Below are positions 24,778 through 34,047 of a stretch of 34,991 bases of DNA, piece after piece. This DNA is from Candidatus Methylomirabilota bacterium (lineage in GTDB: Bacteria > Methylomirabilota > Methylomirabilia > Methylomirabilales > Methylomirabilaceae), in contig JAGWQH010000065.1 of NCBI GenBank assembly GCA_028870115.1, positions 1 to 34,991 of the forward strand. The letters are read 5' to 3'. The notes below the pieces were generated by a model. That model searched no databases, was not told where the DNA came from, and saw only the letters and a list, made by a program, of their open reading frames with translations. Positions within the stretch are counted from its first letter, which is position 1. Every line of letters starts with the position of its first letter. The translations under genes and the position numbers were made by a program.

Positions 24778-26697
24778 GTGGGTAAAACGATTCAATGGTT
24801 GACCAGCATAAGTTTTGTTATCGCAATCGTTTTGGTAGCACCCAAGGTTTTCAATATTGCAGAAGCTGCGACCACGGTCACCTTTGAGGTCACGGATAAC
24901 CCAGGCAATTGGTTCGACTGCACGGGTAGCCCGGGTTGCGTTCCTGAATCCATTGCAGGCACGGGGGAGAAATCACTCGCTCTGCTTAGTCAGGGAGACA
25001 CGGTCAAGTTCAAATCACACGGCCAAGCCAATACCCTGCACACAGCCGTCAGTTTAATCTGGCCAACGGGAGCAGCGGCTATGCCGTTTGATGCCGATCT
25101 TACCGTTCCGTCTGACTTCCTCCATCCTGTTGAATTCTCGGTCACCCTGACGACGCCCGGATTGTATGTATTTTACTGCGACATCCACCCGTACATGTTT
25201 GCGGCGGTGATCGTCGACGACCCTTCAACCTCCGGACTGGATCTGGGAAAGACGATCGATCTGATCAACGGCATTACGGGCCTCCCGACAGCTTCAGACC
25301 TCGCCTTACGGTTGGTACGAACGTTCTTTATCGCCACCAATCCCTCGAACTGGCAATTCTACAGTAAGACGACTTCAGTGTCGTGGAATCCGACGTATCC
25401 TCCCGTGGGCGTGCTTGTCTTCGATAAGGACGGTAATCCAGTCTCAGTATCGGATCTCAATGCAGCTTTACACGGTTACTTTCATGAACCCAAGACCCTG
25501 GCCCAGGCCATCCCTCCATCCACGGCGGGTGTTGGGGAAGTCTGGGTAGACGCCCAATTCGAAAAGACAGCGAACAAATCAAAGCCTGGAACCGCAACCG
25601 CCGTTGACGCGACCAGTTGGCAAGTGACACGGAAAGTGGCCTTGCCATCGATCAATATGAACAACCCGCACAACATGTGGACCGATCGACACCAGACGCT
25701 CATCTACCAGACCCAATGGTTCGACAATAAATTGACAGTATTTGACAGGCAGACAGGACAGATGGTGCGCAACATGGTTGTCGGGCAGGCGCCCGCGCAT
25801 GTGATGACGCGGGTCAATACGGATCAGGTCCATGTGAGCCTGAACGGTGAAGATGCTGTGCTTGAACTTGCGCCGTTGGCCACCTATATCCAACGAAGAA
25901 TTCCCATGCAGGGACCTGGAGAGGCCCCGACCCATCCACACGGCCACTGGATGAGCGCTGATGGCAATCTCATGGTGACCCCTAACGCAGATACCGACGA
26001 TTCGACCCTGTACAACTTTCCACAAAGGCGGATTGAAGCCAAATCCCACACGGGGGCCTTTCCGATCGCGACGGGAATGATGCCGGACTCGAGCAAATAC
26101 TATGTGTCAAACTTTCTCGACAGCACCCTCAGCGTGCTGAACATAAACCTGCCCGGAAAGGCACCTGGGGAGAAGATCAAGGACATCAATCTCCTTGCCA
26201 ATTATAATCCTATCACCGGACCAATCGGAGGCCCGGTCGGCGCACTGCCGATTCAGACGCCGGTCAGCCCAGATGGGAAATATCTGCTCAACGCGAATAC
26301 GCTGACCGCAAACATCATCATTGTGGACACGGCTACCGATACGGTTGTCGCGAGTCTGCCGTGTGATGCGGGGTGTCATGGGATCCAGTTTGGCGCAAAG
26401 CAAGGCGGGGGGTATTACGCCTATGTAGCGAGTAAATTCTCGAATGAGCTGATCGTCGTCGACCCCGATCCGAACAACGATGGGAATCCATCGGACGCAA
26501 AAATTGTCGGACGGGTACTGTTGACCACCGACAATGCCTCGGCAGGATTCAAGATGGATGATACTGCCGTAACGGACTACGCCGGAATGGGAGGGCAGGG
26601 GGTGCTTCCGATCCCGGTCGTGTACAACGGCTGGGTTCAGAATCTCCCCCACGAATGGAAGGTGAAGCTGACCAAAGAGCAGCAAGACCCACAATGA
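24778..26697 (+). CDS. Exported cupredoxin-beta-propeller protein
   Basis: A 639-residue exported protein. The signal peptide covers residues 1-30. The cupredoxin domain (about 31-155) has likely type 1 copper ligands His88, Cys134, His137 and Met140 (YCDIHPYM). The remainder (about 255-639) is a YVTN-like propeller with repeated blades, for example LTVFDRQTGQMVRNMVVGQA, YYVSNFLDSTLSVLNI and IIIVDTATDTVVASLPCDAG. The domain order is the reverse of nitrous-oxide reductase (propeller then cupredoxin), and I see no CuZ His set. The GTG was chosen for the AGGAGG site just upstream. A redox role in the cluster is likely; the substrate is unknown. Confidence 0.8.
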   Translation: MGKTIQWLTSISFVIAIVLVAPKVFNIAEAATTVTFEVTDNPGNWFDCTGSPGCVPESIAGTGEKSLALLSQGDTVKFKSHGQANTLHTAVSLIWPTGAAAMPFDADLTVPSDFLHPVEFSVTLTTPGLYVFYCDIHPYMFAAVIVDDPSTSGLDLGKTIDLINGITGLPTASDLALRLVRTFFIATNPSNWQFYSKTTSVSWNPTYPPVGVLVFDKDGNPVSVSDLNAALHGYFHEPKTLAQAIPPSTAGVGEVWVDAQFEKTANKSKPGTATAVDATSWQVTRKVALPSINMNNPHNMWTDRHQTLIYQTQWFDNKLTVFDRQTGQMVRNMVVGQAPAHVMTRVNTDQVHVSLNGEDAVLELAPLATYIQRRIPMQGPGEAPTHPHGHWMSADGNLMVTPNADTDDSTLYNFPQRRIEAKSHTGAFPIATGMMPDSSKYYVSNFLDSTLSVLNINLPGKAPGEKIKDINLLANYNPITGPIGGPVGALPIQTPVSPDGKYLLNANTLTANIIIVDTATDTVVASLPCDAGCHGIQFGAKQGGGYYAYVASKFSNELIVVDPDPNNDGNPSDAKIVGRVLLTTDNASAGFKMDDTAVTDYAGMGGQGVLPIPVVYNGWVQNLPHEWKVKLTKEQQDPQ

Positions 26698-26738
26698 CGA
26701 TCGAGGAGAGGAAAGATCATTCACGAGAGGCCATTGAG

Positions 26739-27686
26739 ATGAAGATCCAGTACGATCCCTCCCTCCTGGATGAGGTAGTGCTCAGGGAGATCAGGCAGCG
26801 AGAGGACAAGGGCGACTTCCGGCCCCTGAAGGCGTATCATGCCTTCGTTGATCCAATCTACGAACAAAAACTGCTTCCTTCTGCCCGAGAGGCGGAGTTT
26901 GAGAAGGTTCACAGGAAGTTCTTTATCGATTTTGGTTTTGAAAAGATGATTGTGGATTCGCTGTTGCAGTTTCCGGAGCTCGAGGCGATCGAAGAGGTCT
27001 TTGTGAAAAAGGCGATGAGGGATCGTGAGGAGTGGGCCGATCTGGGTCTGAGCCAAAAGCGAATCGGGATCCGGATCCGTCAAGTGCACTTCGAAGACAC
27101 CCAGGATCTTCTTCGGTACCTTCGCCACGAGTTCCGACATGTGGCCGATATGGTGGATGAATCCTTCGGCCATCCCCGTGGCGAAGAGGGATTTCCTGCT
27201 GGCAGCTCGCCCTCTGAGATCGCCCTTTTGAGAGATCGGTATAACACGATCTGGGACATTTACGTGGACGGGAGGCTCAGCAGACAGGGCAAAGAGACGA
27301 TCGTAGATCAGGAGGGACATTTTAGGCTGCTTGAGGCATTTTACCGCGGTGTCCCTCTTTTGCAGTTGAGCGCGGCTTTCGAAGCCCTCTGGGGGGTTGA
27401 AAGATTGACCCATGCCGAGATCCTGGAGATGGCGAAGGATCCTGGGAAGGTTTTGGAAAGAGGCGAGACGGGGTGGCAATCCCAGGGGAAACAACGAAGC
27501 GCCTTTTTCCCCGGCTCTCTTTGCCCCCTCTGCCGCTTTCCGACATTCCATTGGGCCGATGATCTCGACAAGCTGCCCAAGGAAGCCCTGGAATCCCTGA
27601 AGAAAGATTTCCCCACGTGGGAGTACGAGGAAGGGGCCTGCAATCGGTGTATTGAGACCTATAGAGTGGAGGCGGGTACATGGTAG
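26739..27686 (+). CDS. Uncharacterised HExxH/zinc-ribbon protein of the Nxr-like cluster
   Basis: A 315-residue soluble protein with no signal peptide. It holds a metallopeptidase-type motif LRHEFRHVADMVDE (His130, Glu131, His134) and, near the C-terminus, paired cysteines CPLC (262-265) and CNRC (301-304) that could form a zinc ribbon. Possible third ligands for the HExxH metal are Asp173 or Asp177 in IWDIYVDGRL. I do not recognise the family. The ATG giving MKIQYDP matches the start of the truncated copy at 18547; an ATG at 26694, overlapping the previous stop, would add 15 residues. Directly upstream of the small zinc-ribbon-like gene and nxrA, it may process or assemble the enzyme. Confidence 0.75.
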   Translation: MKIQYDPSLLDEVVLREIRQREDKGDFRPLKAYHAFVDPIYEQKLLPSAREAEFEKVHRKFFIDFGFEKMIVDSLLQFPELEAIEEVFVKKAMRDREEWADLGLSQKRIGIRIRQVHFEDTQDLLRYLRHEFRHVADMVDESFGHPRGEEGFPAGSSPSEIALLRDRYNTIWDIYVDGRLSRQGKETIVDQEGHFRLLEAFYRGVPLLQLSAAFEALWGVERLTHAEILEMAKDPGKVLERGETGWQSQGKQRSAFFPGSLCPLCRFPTFHWADDLDKLPKEALESLKKDFPTWEYEEGACNRCIETYRVEAGTW

Positions 27687-27907
27687 GGGAGAATCTAACC
27701 AGAAGGGACTTATTTAAACTCTTTGCGGCGGGAAAAAAAGGGCTGAAGGGTGTTCCACGGTCTCCTGATGTGATCGAGGAGGGTTTTTTTCAAACCCTTT
27801 ACGAGTGCGACGGTTGTGCCAAGGTCGCCATTGCCAGGCTTGCCCAAGACGAGCGGTCTCCAACACAATGCCCAATACACGGGCAGTCAGGTCTCATGAA
27901 GAACTAA
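27680..27907 (+). CDS. Small twin-arginine/zinc-ribbon-like protein
   Basis: A 75-residue protein whose start overlaps the previous stop. Near its N-terminus it has NLTRRDLFKLF, resembling a Tat motif, but no hydrophobic export segment follows. C-terminally, CDGC and CPIH could bind zinc or an Fe-S cluster. It lies 13 bases before nxrA, whose own signal is FTRRKFLG. It may be an assembly or proofreading partner. I do not recognise the family. Confidence 0.65.
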   Translation: MVGENLTRRDLFKLFAAGKKGLKGVPRSPDVIEEGFFQTLYECDGCAKVAIARLAQDERSPTQCPIHGQSGLMKN

Positions 27908-27920
27908 GGAGGGAAGGACA

Positions 27921-30900
27921 ATGGAGTTCACAAGAAGGAAGTTCTTAGGAGTGACGGCGGCGGGGGCGGGGCTGCTCCTCGCCGAGAAGGCCTTTGCCTT
28001 TAAAACGCTCCAGCCGTCCGTCGAGGTTGGAAACCCCCTGGGTACCTATCCTACTCGAGGCTGGGAGAAGATCTATCATGATCAATACCGCTTTGACCAG
28101 AGCTACACCTTCATCTGTGCTCCGAACGACACCCATATGTGCCGGGTCAGGGCCTTTCTGAGAAATGGGGTGGTCATGCGGTTGGAGCAGAACTACGACC
28201 ATCAAAAGATTAAAGATATTTACGGCAATCAGGCCACCTCGGCCTGGAACCCGAGGATGTGCCTGAAGGGCTACACCGTCCATCGGCGGGTGTATGGTCC
28301 CTATCGGGCCAAGTACCCCATGATCCGGAAGGGCTGGAAGCAGTGGGCCGATGACGGATTTCCCTCATTAAGCGGTCATCCTGAGCTTCGGAAGAAGTAC
28401 AAGCACGACGATCGCGGAAACGACGAGTTCATCCGGCTCTCCTGGGATGAGGCGACCACGTATGTGGCCAAGGGGCTGATCGCCATTGCCAAGACCTATA
28501 GTGGTGAGGAAGGGAAGCGTCGTCTCCTGGAGGATGGCTATGCTCCCGAGATGCTGGAGCACTGGGAGGAGTCGGGGATGACCACCGTTAAGATGGGCGC
28601 CTCTCTCCCCATCCATGGGGTCATGGGGAAGTTTGGCATCTTCCGGTTTAATAATATGCTGGCCCTGCTCGATGCCCATGTTCGGGGTGTGGGGCCGGAT
28701 AAGGCGGTAGGTTCCAAGTCGTGGTCGGAGTACACCTGGCGTGGGGATCAGGCCCCAGGGGGACCTTTTATTCATGGGCTTCAAACCTCCGACATTGATC
28801 TGAATGATCTTCGATTTTCGAAGCTCTCCATCCAGGTGGGAAAGAACCTGATTGAGCAGAAGATGCCGGAGGCCCACTGGCTGACCGAGGTCATGGAGCG
28901 GGGCGGAAAGATCGTGACGATCGCCCCTGAATATAATCCTCCCGCCACAAAGTCCGACTACTGGATCCCGGTCCGTGCCGGTCTCTCCGACACCACGATC
29001 TTTCTGTACATTGCCAAGTATCTCATCGAGAGCAAGAAGTACGACGCGAAGTTTATCAAGGAATTTACCAATCTGCCGTTCCTGATCCGGACTGACAACC
29101 TCCAGCAGTTGCGTGCTCATGAGGTCTTCCCGAACTACAAGCTCGGCCTCCTCCAGGACGGTGTGAGCTTTGCCGTCCATGGGCTGAAGTGGGAGCAGTA
29201 TGAAAAGGTGGGCGACTTCGTGGTGTATGACTTAAAAAGCAAGAGTTTCAAGCCGATTACCCGTGAGGACGTGGGAAAGAAGCTCTCAGAGAAAGGGATT
29301 GACCCGGCCCTGGAGTTTAAGGGAAAGGTCAAGCTGATAGATGGCAAAGAGGTGGAGGTGATGACCGTCATGGAAGGATACAAGATCCACCTCCGGGACT
29401 ACGATCTGGATACCGTCAGCGATATCTGCGGGGGCGCCCCAAAAGAGTTGATTCAGCGTCTAGCCGAGGATGTCGCCACCATCAAGCCGATCTCCATCCA
29501 CCATGGGGAGGGGATCAATCATTATTTCAATGCGACCGAGCATAACCGTGCCTGCTTTCTGATTCTCATGCTGACCGGGAACCTCGGCATCCCCGGCGCG
29601 GGCGTGCACACCTGGTCCGGGAACTACAAGGGGGCCTTAATCCATGGCTCGATGTGGTCCGGCCCTGGGGTGGCCGCATGGATCAAGGAGGACCCCTTCA
29701 ATCAGATTGCCTGGGATGATCCGAAATACAACGATCTGGGGACGTGGCGAAAGGAGATCCGAAAGCATATCAAGAATTACTCCGAGGGGGAGGAGACCGC
29801 TTACTATGGCCACGGCGATAAGCCGCTGATTGTGAAGACCCCCAAGCACGAGCGGAAGGTCTTCACGGGCCACAGCCATATGCCCACCCCGACCAAGGCG
29901 ATGTGGACCTGCAACACCAACCACCTGGCGAACGTGACGAAGTGGCATTACAACATCATCAAGAATCTCCTGTATCCGAAGATTGATATGTACGTGGACT
30001 GCCAGATTGAGTGGACGGGCTCGGCGGAGCATTGCGATATCCAGTTGCCGGCCAACTCCTGGCTGGAGTTCGAGACACTGGAGGTGGGCGCTTCCTGCTC
30101 GAACCCGTTCCTCCAGATCTGGGGGAAGGGAGGCGTCGGATCCGGGATCGGCACGACCGTTGGCAGTTTTGCGAATGCGGGCGGCGGGGGAGGAAAGGCG
30201 GGTGAGGGTCGCACCGGCCAGGGGATAAAACCCCTCCATGATACCAAGGACGATGCGGTCATCTTCGCCTTGGTGGCCGAGAAGCTGAGTCAACTCACCG
30301 GGGACCCTCGCTTCAAAAGCTGCTGGAAACATGTCTTAGAGGGCAAGACGGAGGTGTACATCCAGCGGGTCCTGGAGGTCTGCTGCACCACCTCTACGCC
30401 CGAGAAGTCCTATAAGGTAGAAGACCTCGTCGCCGGTAAATATGGCGAGCCTGGAGCGGCCCTGATGCTCTTCAGGAGCTACCCGAGGGTCTCCTTCCTG
30501 GAGCAGATCGTCGATAGCTGGCCCGTGTATACACCGACCGGAAGGTTTCAGTGCTACAACGACGAGCCGGAGGTGATCGAATACGGGGAGAACTTCATCG
30601 TCCATCGGGAGGCGGTGGAGGCGACGCCGTATCTCCCTAACGTAATCGTCTCCACGAACCCCCTGGTCCGTCCAGAGGACTACGGCATCCCCTTAGATGC
30701 TATGAAGCCTGAAATGCGAACGATCCGAAACGTGAAGATGCCGTGGAAGCAGGTAAAACTGACCAAGAATCCCCTGTGGGAGAAGGGATACAAGTTTTAC
30801 TGCGTGACTCCGAAGAGCCGCCATACGGTCCACTCCTCCTGGGCTGTGGTCGACTGGAACTGGATCTGGAGCACCAACTTTGGCGACCCGTACCGGATGG

Positions 30901-31511
30901 ATAAGCGGGCCCCGGGTGTGGGGGACTGGCAGCTCCATATGAACCCTCAGGCGGCCAAAGACCTGGGGATTAACGACGGCGACTGGGTCTATATGGATGC
31001 CAACCCGGCCGATCGTCCATATGAAGGCTGGAAGCCGAATGATCCCTTCTACAAGGTGGCCCGGTCCATGCTGCGGGTGAAGTACAACCCGGCGTACCCC
31101 TATCATTTCACGATGACCAAACACTCCAGTTGGATGGCTACCGACCGCACCGTCAAGGCGCATGAGACGAGGCCGGATGGTCGGGCCCTCGCCTCCACAG
31201 GATATCAGTCGAACTGGCGGTACGGCTCCCATCAGAGCGTGACCCGAAGCTTCCTCATGCCGATGCACCAGTTGGACACCCTGCTTCACAAGAAGACAAC
31301 CAACATGATCTTCGTCTGGGGATTCGATGAGGACAACCACGCGGTCAACACCGTTCCGAAGGAGACGCTGATCAGGATCACCAAGGCCGAGAATGGAGGT
31401 CTGGATAACAGGCATCCCTGGGAGCCGACCTGGACAGGGTTTGCTCCGAAGAATGAAAGCGACTTCACGAGCCGGCTTCTCAAGGGAGCGCTCATTAAGA
31501 TGAAAGCCTAA
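27921..31511 (+). CDS. nxrA: Nitrite oxidoreductase/nitrate reductase-like catalytic (alpha) subunit, Tat-exported
   Basis: An 1196-residue molybdopterin enzyme of the type II DMSO-reductase family. The Tat signal FTRRKFLGVTAAGAG places the enzyme in the periplasm. The FS0 region reads FICAPNDTHMCRVRAFLRNG with Cys66, Asp70, Cys74 and later Cys114 (NPRMCLKGYT). NarG has His, Cys, Cys, Cys at the aligned positions, and an Asp here is, as I recall, typical of periplasmic Nxr proteins. QNYDHQ, KGWKQWADDG and YSGEEGKRRL also match the Nitrospira/anammox NxrA group. It interconverts nitrite and nitrate; direction cannot be read from sequence, and nitrate reduction is plausible in NC10 bacteria. 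GGAGGGAAGGACA precedes the ATG. Confidence 0.88.
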   Translation: MEFTRRKFLGVTAAGAGLLLAEKAFAFKTLQPSVEVGNPLGTYPTRGWEKIYHDQYRFDQSYTFICAPNDTHMCRVRAFLRNGVVMRLEQNYDHQKIKDIYGNQATSAWNPRMCLKGYTVHRRVYGPYRAKYPMIRKGWKQWADDGFPSLSGHPELRKKYKHDDRGNDEFIRLSWDEATTYVAKGLIAIAKTYSGEEGKRRLLEDGYAPEMLEHWEESGMTTVKMGASLPIHGVMGKFGIFRFNNMLALLDAHVRGVGPDKAVGSKSWSEYTWRGDQAPGGPFIHGLQTSDIDLNDLRFSKLSIQVGKNLIEQKMPEAHWLTEVMERGGKIVTIAPEYNPPATKSDYWIPVRAGLSDTTIFLYIAKYLIESKKYDAKFIKEFTNLPFLIRTDNLQQLRAHEVFPNYKLGLLQDGVSFAVHGLKWEQYEKVGDFVVYDLKSKSFKPITREDVGKKLSEKGIDPALEFKGKVKLIDGKEVEVMTVMEGYKIHLRDYDLDTVSDICGGAPKELIQRLAEDVATIKPISIHHGEGINHYFNATEHNRACFLILMLTGNLGIPGAGVHTWSGNYKGALIHGSMWSGPGVAAWIKEDPFNQIAWDDPKYNDLGTWRKEIRKHIKNYSEGEETAYYGHGDKPLIVKTPKHERKVFTGHSHMPTPTKAMWTCNTNHLANVTKWHYNIIKNLLYPKIDMYVDCQIEWTGSAEHCDIQLPANSWLEFETLEVGASCSNPFLQIWGKGGVGSGIGTTVGSFANAGGGGGKAGEGRTGQGIKPLHDTKDDAVIFALVAEKLSQLTGDPRFKSCWKHVLEGKTEVYIQRVLEVCCTTSTPEKSYKVEDLVAGKYGEPGAALMLFRSYPRVSFLEQIVDSWPVYTPTGRFQCYNDEPEVIEYGENFIVHREAVEATPYLPNVIVSTNPLVRPEDYGIPLDAMKPEMRTIRNVKMPWKQVKLTKNPLWEKGYKFYCVTPKSRHTVHSSWAVVDWNWIWSTNFGDPYRMDKRAPGVGDWQLHMNPQAAKDLGINDGDWVYMDANPADRPYEGWKPNDPFYKVARSMLRVKYNPAYPYHFTMTKHSSWMATDRTVKAHETRPDGRALASTGYQSNWRYGSHQSVTRSFLMPMHQLDTLLHKKTTNMIFVWGFDEDNHAVNTVPKETLIRITKAENGGLDNRHPWEPTWTGFAPKNESDFTSRLLKGALIKMKA

Positions 31512-31521
31512 GGAGAGTCGA

Positions 31522-31863
31522 ATGGCCGAAAAAGAGTTCGAGGCGGATGATCCGATGGAATTGGTCGGGGTAGCGCTCCCCGGAGGGAATCTTGAGGAGA
31601 TGATGGAGTGCCTGGTGGAGGAGTATATCCGGGACGGCTGGGACGATGAGAGTCTGCTCCACCTCTTCCGTGATCCCTTCTACCGGGGGACCCATCAGAT
31701 TTATCATGAAAAGGGGGAGGAGTACGTCCTGGCCATCATCTCCCGACTGAGGGAGAAGTGGGGGTATTGGAATGGAAAAGACATCTCTCTACGGCTTCGG
31801 GCCGATGAGGTTAAAAAACAGATTTTGACACCCGAGAAGGAGACATACCATGGCGTGGAATGA
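31522..31863 (+). CDS. Unknown 113-aa protein between alpha and beta subunits
   Basis: A small acidic soluble protein without signal peptide or cysteine motif (one Cys). It is predicted largely helical: NLEEMMECLVEEYIRDGWDD, then LLHLFRDPFYRGTHQIY, then EEYVLAIISRLREKWG. It begins 10 bases after nxrA and overlaps nxrB by 14 bases, so it should be made in step with both subunits. I do not recognise the family. A dedicated assembly factor or small subunit is likely from position alone. Confidence 0.75.
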   Translation: MAEKEFEADDPMELVGVALPGGNLEEMMECLVEEYIRDGWDDESLLHLFRDPFYRGTHQIYHEKGEEYVLAIISRLREKWGYWNGKDISLRLRADEVKKQILTPEKETYHGVE

Positions 31864-33160
31864 GGTGTATAACTGGCAGCTCGGAAGGAAGATGGCCTAT
31901 CCCTACCCGGAGGCCCATCCCAAGTGGCAGTTCGCCTTCGTCTTCAACACCAACCGGTGTATCGCCTGTCAGACCTGCACGATGGCCTGCAAATCCACCT
32001 GGACCTTCTCAAAGGGACAGGAGTACATGTGGTGGAACAACGTGGAGACGAAACCCTATGGTGGCTATCCCCAGTTCTGGGATATGAAGATCCTTCAGCT
32101 TCTCGATGAGGCCCATAACCGGGAGGGGAGGGAAGCGGTCTGGGATGCCTCCAAGAAGGACGGAAGCAAACGCCCCTACGGGGCCTACGAGGGGATGACG
32201 ATCTTCGAGGCCGCAAAGAAGCGGTATGGGCCGGAGGGGGGTGTCCGGGCCCTCGGATACATCCCGAAAGACGAGGAGTGGCGCTTTCCCAACATCTATG
32301 AAGACACGGCAACCACGCCTCATGAAGGGGTGCCAGAGAAGTGGTATGGTCCGGATGCCTCGTCAGTGCTTCCCGAGCACAAGACCTGGTTTTTCTATCT
32401 CCAGCGGCTTTGCAACCACTGCACCTACCCGGCCTGTCTCGCGGCTTGTCCGAGAAAGGCGATCTACAAAAGACCGGAAGATGGGATCGTCTTGATTGAT
32501 CAGGAGCGGTGCCGGGGCTATCGAAAATGTGTTGAGGCCTGCCCCTATAAGAAGCCGATGTTTCGGGGAACGACAAGGGTTTCGGAAAAATGCATTGCCT
32601 GCTATCCCCGAATCGAGGGAAAGGATCCTCACATCACCCCCGATGGCGTTCCTATTGAGACCCGGTGCATGTCGGCCTGTGTCGGGAGGATCCGTATCCA
32701 GGGCCTGGTCCGCATTGATGAGAAGACCGGAGATTGGGCGGAGGACCACTATAACCCGATCTACTACCTGGTCAAGGTGGCAAAGGTCGGCCTTCCCCTG
32801 TATCCCCAGTTCGGGACCGAGCCGAATGGCTACTACATCCCTCCACGGTGGGCGCCCCGGCCCTACCTACGACAGATGTTCGGTCCTGGGGTAGATGAGG
32901 CGATTGAGAGGTATGTGGCCCCTGACCGGGAGCTGCTGGCAGTGCTCCAGCTCGTCCGCGCCAGTCAGGAGATCATCTTCCGGTATGAGATCAAGGAAGG
33001 TCCGAAGGTCTTCGAGACGATCCATCCCGTAACCGGCAAGAAATGGGAGATGTATAACGACACGGTGATCGGCTACGACAAGAATGATAGGGAGATTATC
33101 CGGCAGACGGTGGAGGAGCCGAAGTATATCCGGCCCAATGTCCACTTTAACTCTATTTAG
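31850..33160 (+). CDS. nxrB: Nitrite oxidoreductase/nitrate reductase-like iron-sulfur (beta) subunit
   Basis: A 436-residue NarH/NxrB-type protein. The first cluster motif is NRCIACQTCTMACKSTW (Cys37, 40, 43, 47), followed by CNHCTYPACLAACPRKAIYK, CRGYRKCVEACPYKKPMF, and EKCIACYPRIEG with the distant CMSACVGRIRIQG, giving the usual four-cluster set. The stretch GQEYMWWNNVETKPYGGYP is characteristic of the group. No signal peptide is present; it should be exported bound to the Tat-tagged alpha subunit. It wires the alpha subunit to a heme-b subunit, here most likely the fusion at 18874. GAAGGAGACATACC precedes the ATG. Confidence 0.93.
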   Translation: MAWNEVYNWQLGRKMAYPYPEAHPKWQFAFVFNTNRCIACQTCTMACKSTWTFSKGQEYMWWNNVETKPYGGYPQFWDMKILQLLDEAHNREGREAVWDASKKDGSKRPYGAYEGMTIFEAAKKRYGPEGGVRALGYIPKDEEWRFPNIYEDTATTPHEGVPEKWYGPDASSVLPEHKTWFFYLQRLCNHCTYPACLAACPRKAIYKRPEDGIVLIDQERCRGYRKCVEACPYKKPMFRGTTRVSEKCIACYPRIEGKDPHITPDGVPIETRCMSACVGRIRIQGLVRIDEKTGDWAEDHYNPIYYLVKVAKVGLPLYPQFGTEPNGYYIPPRWAPRPYLRQMFGPGVDEAIERYVAPDRELLAVLQLVRASQEIIFRYEIKEGPKVFETIHPVTGKKWEMYNDTVIGYDKNDREIIRQTVEEPKYIRPNVHFNSI

Positions 33161-33169
33161 GAGACCAAG

Positions 33170-33988
33170 ATGAATCAGGGAGAGACCGTCAATCGCGCGC
33201 TGGCCAGGAGCTATCTTTACCACCTCTCCTCGCTCCTTTTCCTCTATCCTGAGGAGACGGTTCTGTCCAGCTTAGGCTGGGAGGAAGCCGGGGAGGCCGT
33301 GGCTCTCTTGGGCAGCCCCGATGGCTTGAAGGAGACCCTTGAATCCCTGAAGGGCTCTCTCAAGCCGGCGGATGCGATGAGATCGGACTTCTCGAAGATC
33401 TTTGGTTACACGCTGCAGTGCGACTGTCCCCCCTACGAGACCCTTTATGGCAGTGGTGGGTATGCGGGTGCCAACACGCAGCTTGCAGGCGCTCAGGTCT
33501 TCGAGCAGTCCCAGACCTTAGGCGACATTGCCGGCTTCTATCGAGCCTTCGGCTTGGAGGTTTCGAACCAGATAAAGGAGCGGCTGGACTATATCTCCAT
33601 CGAGCTGGAGTTCATGTCGTTTTTGGCCTATAAGGAGGCCTATGCCGTGATTTCAGATGGAGAGGAGGAAGAGAAAGCGGAAAGAGTCGAGATCTGTCGG
33701 GATGCCCAGCGGAAGTTCTTGCAGGATCACTTAGGCCGATGGGCACTGTTTTTCACCGATCGTCTTGAGGAGAAGGCGACGAATGGCTTTTACCTCTGGC
33801 TGGCCCGGCTGACCGGGAAGTTTCTGGCGTTTGAGATCAAGGCCATTGAGACGCAGCCTGTGCAGGTCGAAGGGCTGGCACCGATTGTGCCTGAGACGGA
33901 AGGCTTGTGTGAGACGTGTGTAACAAAAGATGCCTGCCTTTCAGATACAGGAGCATTAGCATGGGAAGCAACACAATCCGTATTCTAG
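33170..33988 (+). CDS. TorD/NarJ-family molybdoenzyme chaperone
   Basis: A 272-residue all-helical cytoplasmic chaperone. Typical features are ARSYLYHLSSLLFLYPEE at the start, DCPPYETLYG, and ERLDYISIELEFMSFLAYKE, the conserved family core. Such proteins bind the Tat leader of the catalytic subunit and hold it for cofactor insertion. The C-terminal tail has LCETCVTKDAC, three cysteines (C-x2-C-x5-C) not universal in the family, which may bind metal. It starts nine bases after nxrB behind TAGGAG, so it belongs to the same transcript. Confidence 0.9.
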   Translation: MNQGETVNRALARSYLYHLSSLLFLYPEETVLSSLGWEEAGEAVALLGSPDGLKETLESLKGSLKPADAMRSDFSKIFGYTLQCDCPPYETLYGSGGYAGANTQLAGAQVFEQSQTLGDIAGFYRAFGLEVSNQIKERLDYISIELEFMSFLAYKEAYAVISDGEEEEKAERVEICRDAQRKFLQDHLGRWALFFTDRLEEKATNGFYLWLARLTGKFLAFEIKAIETQPVQVEGLAPIVPETEGLCETCVTKDACLSDTGALAWEATQSVF

Positions 33989-34047
33989 GATAGGGGTATC
34001 CACTTGACTCCAGTCGTGGTGGCGGTCCGAAAGGAGGTCAGATTCAG

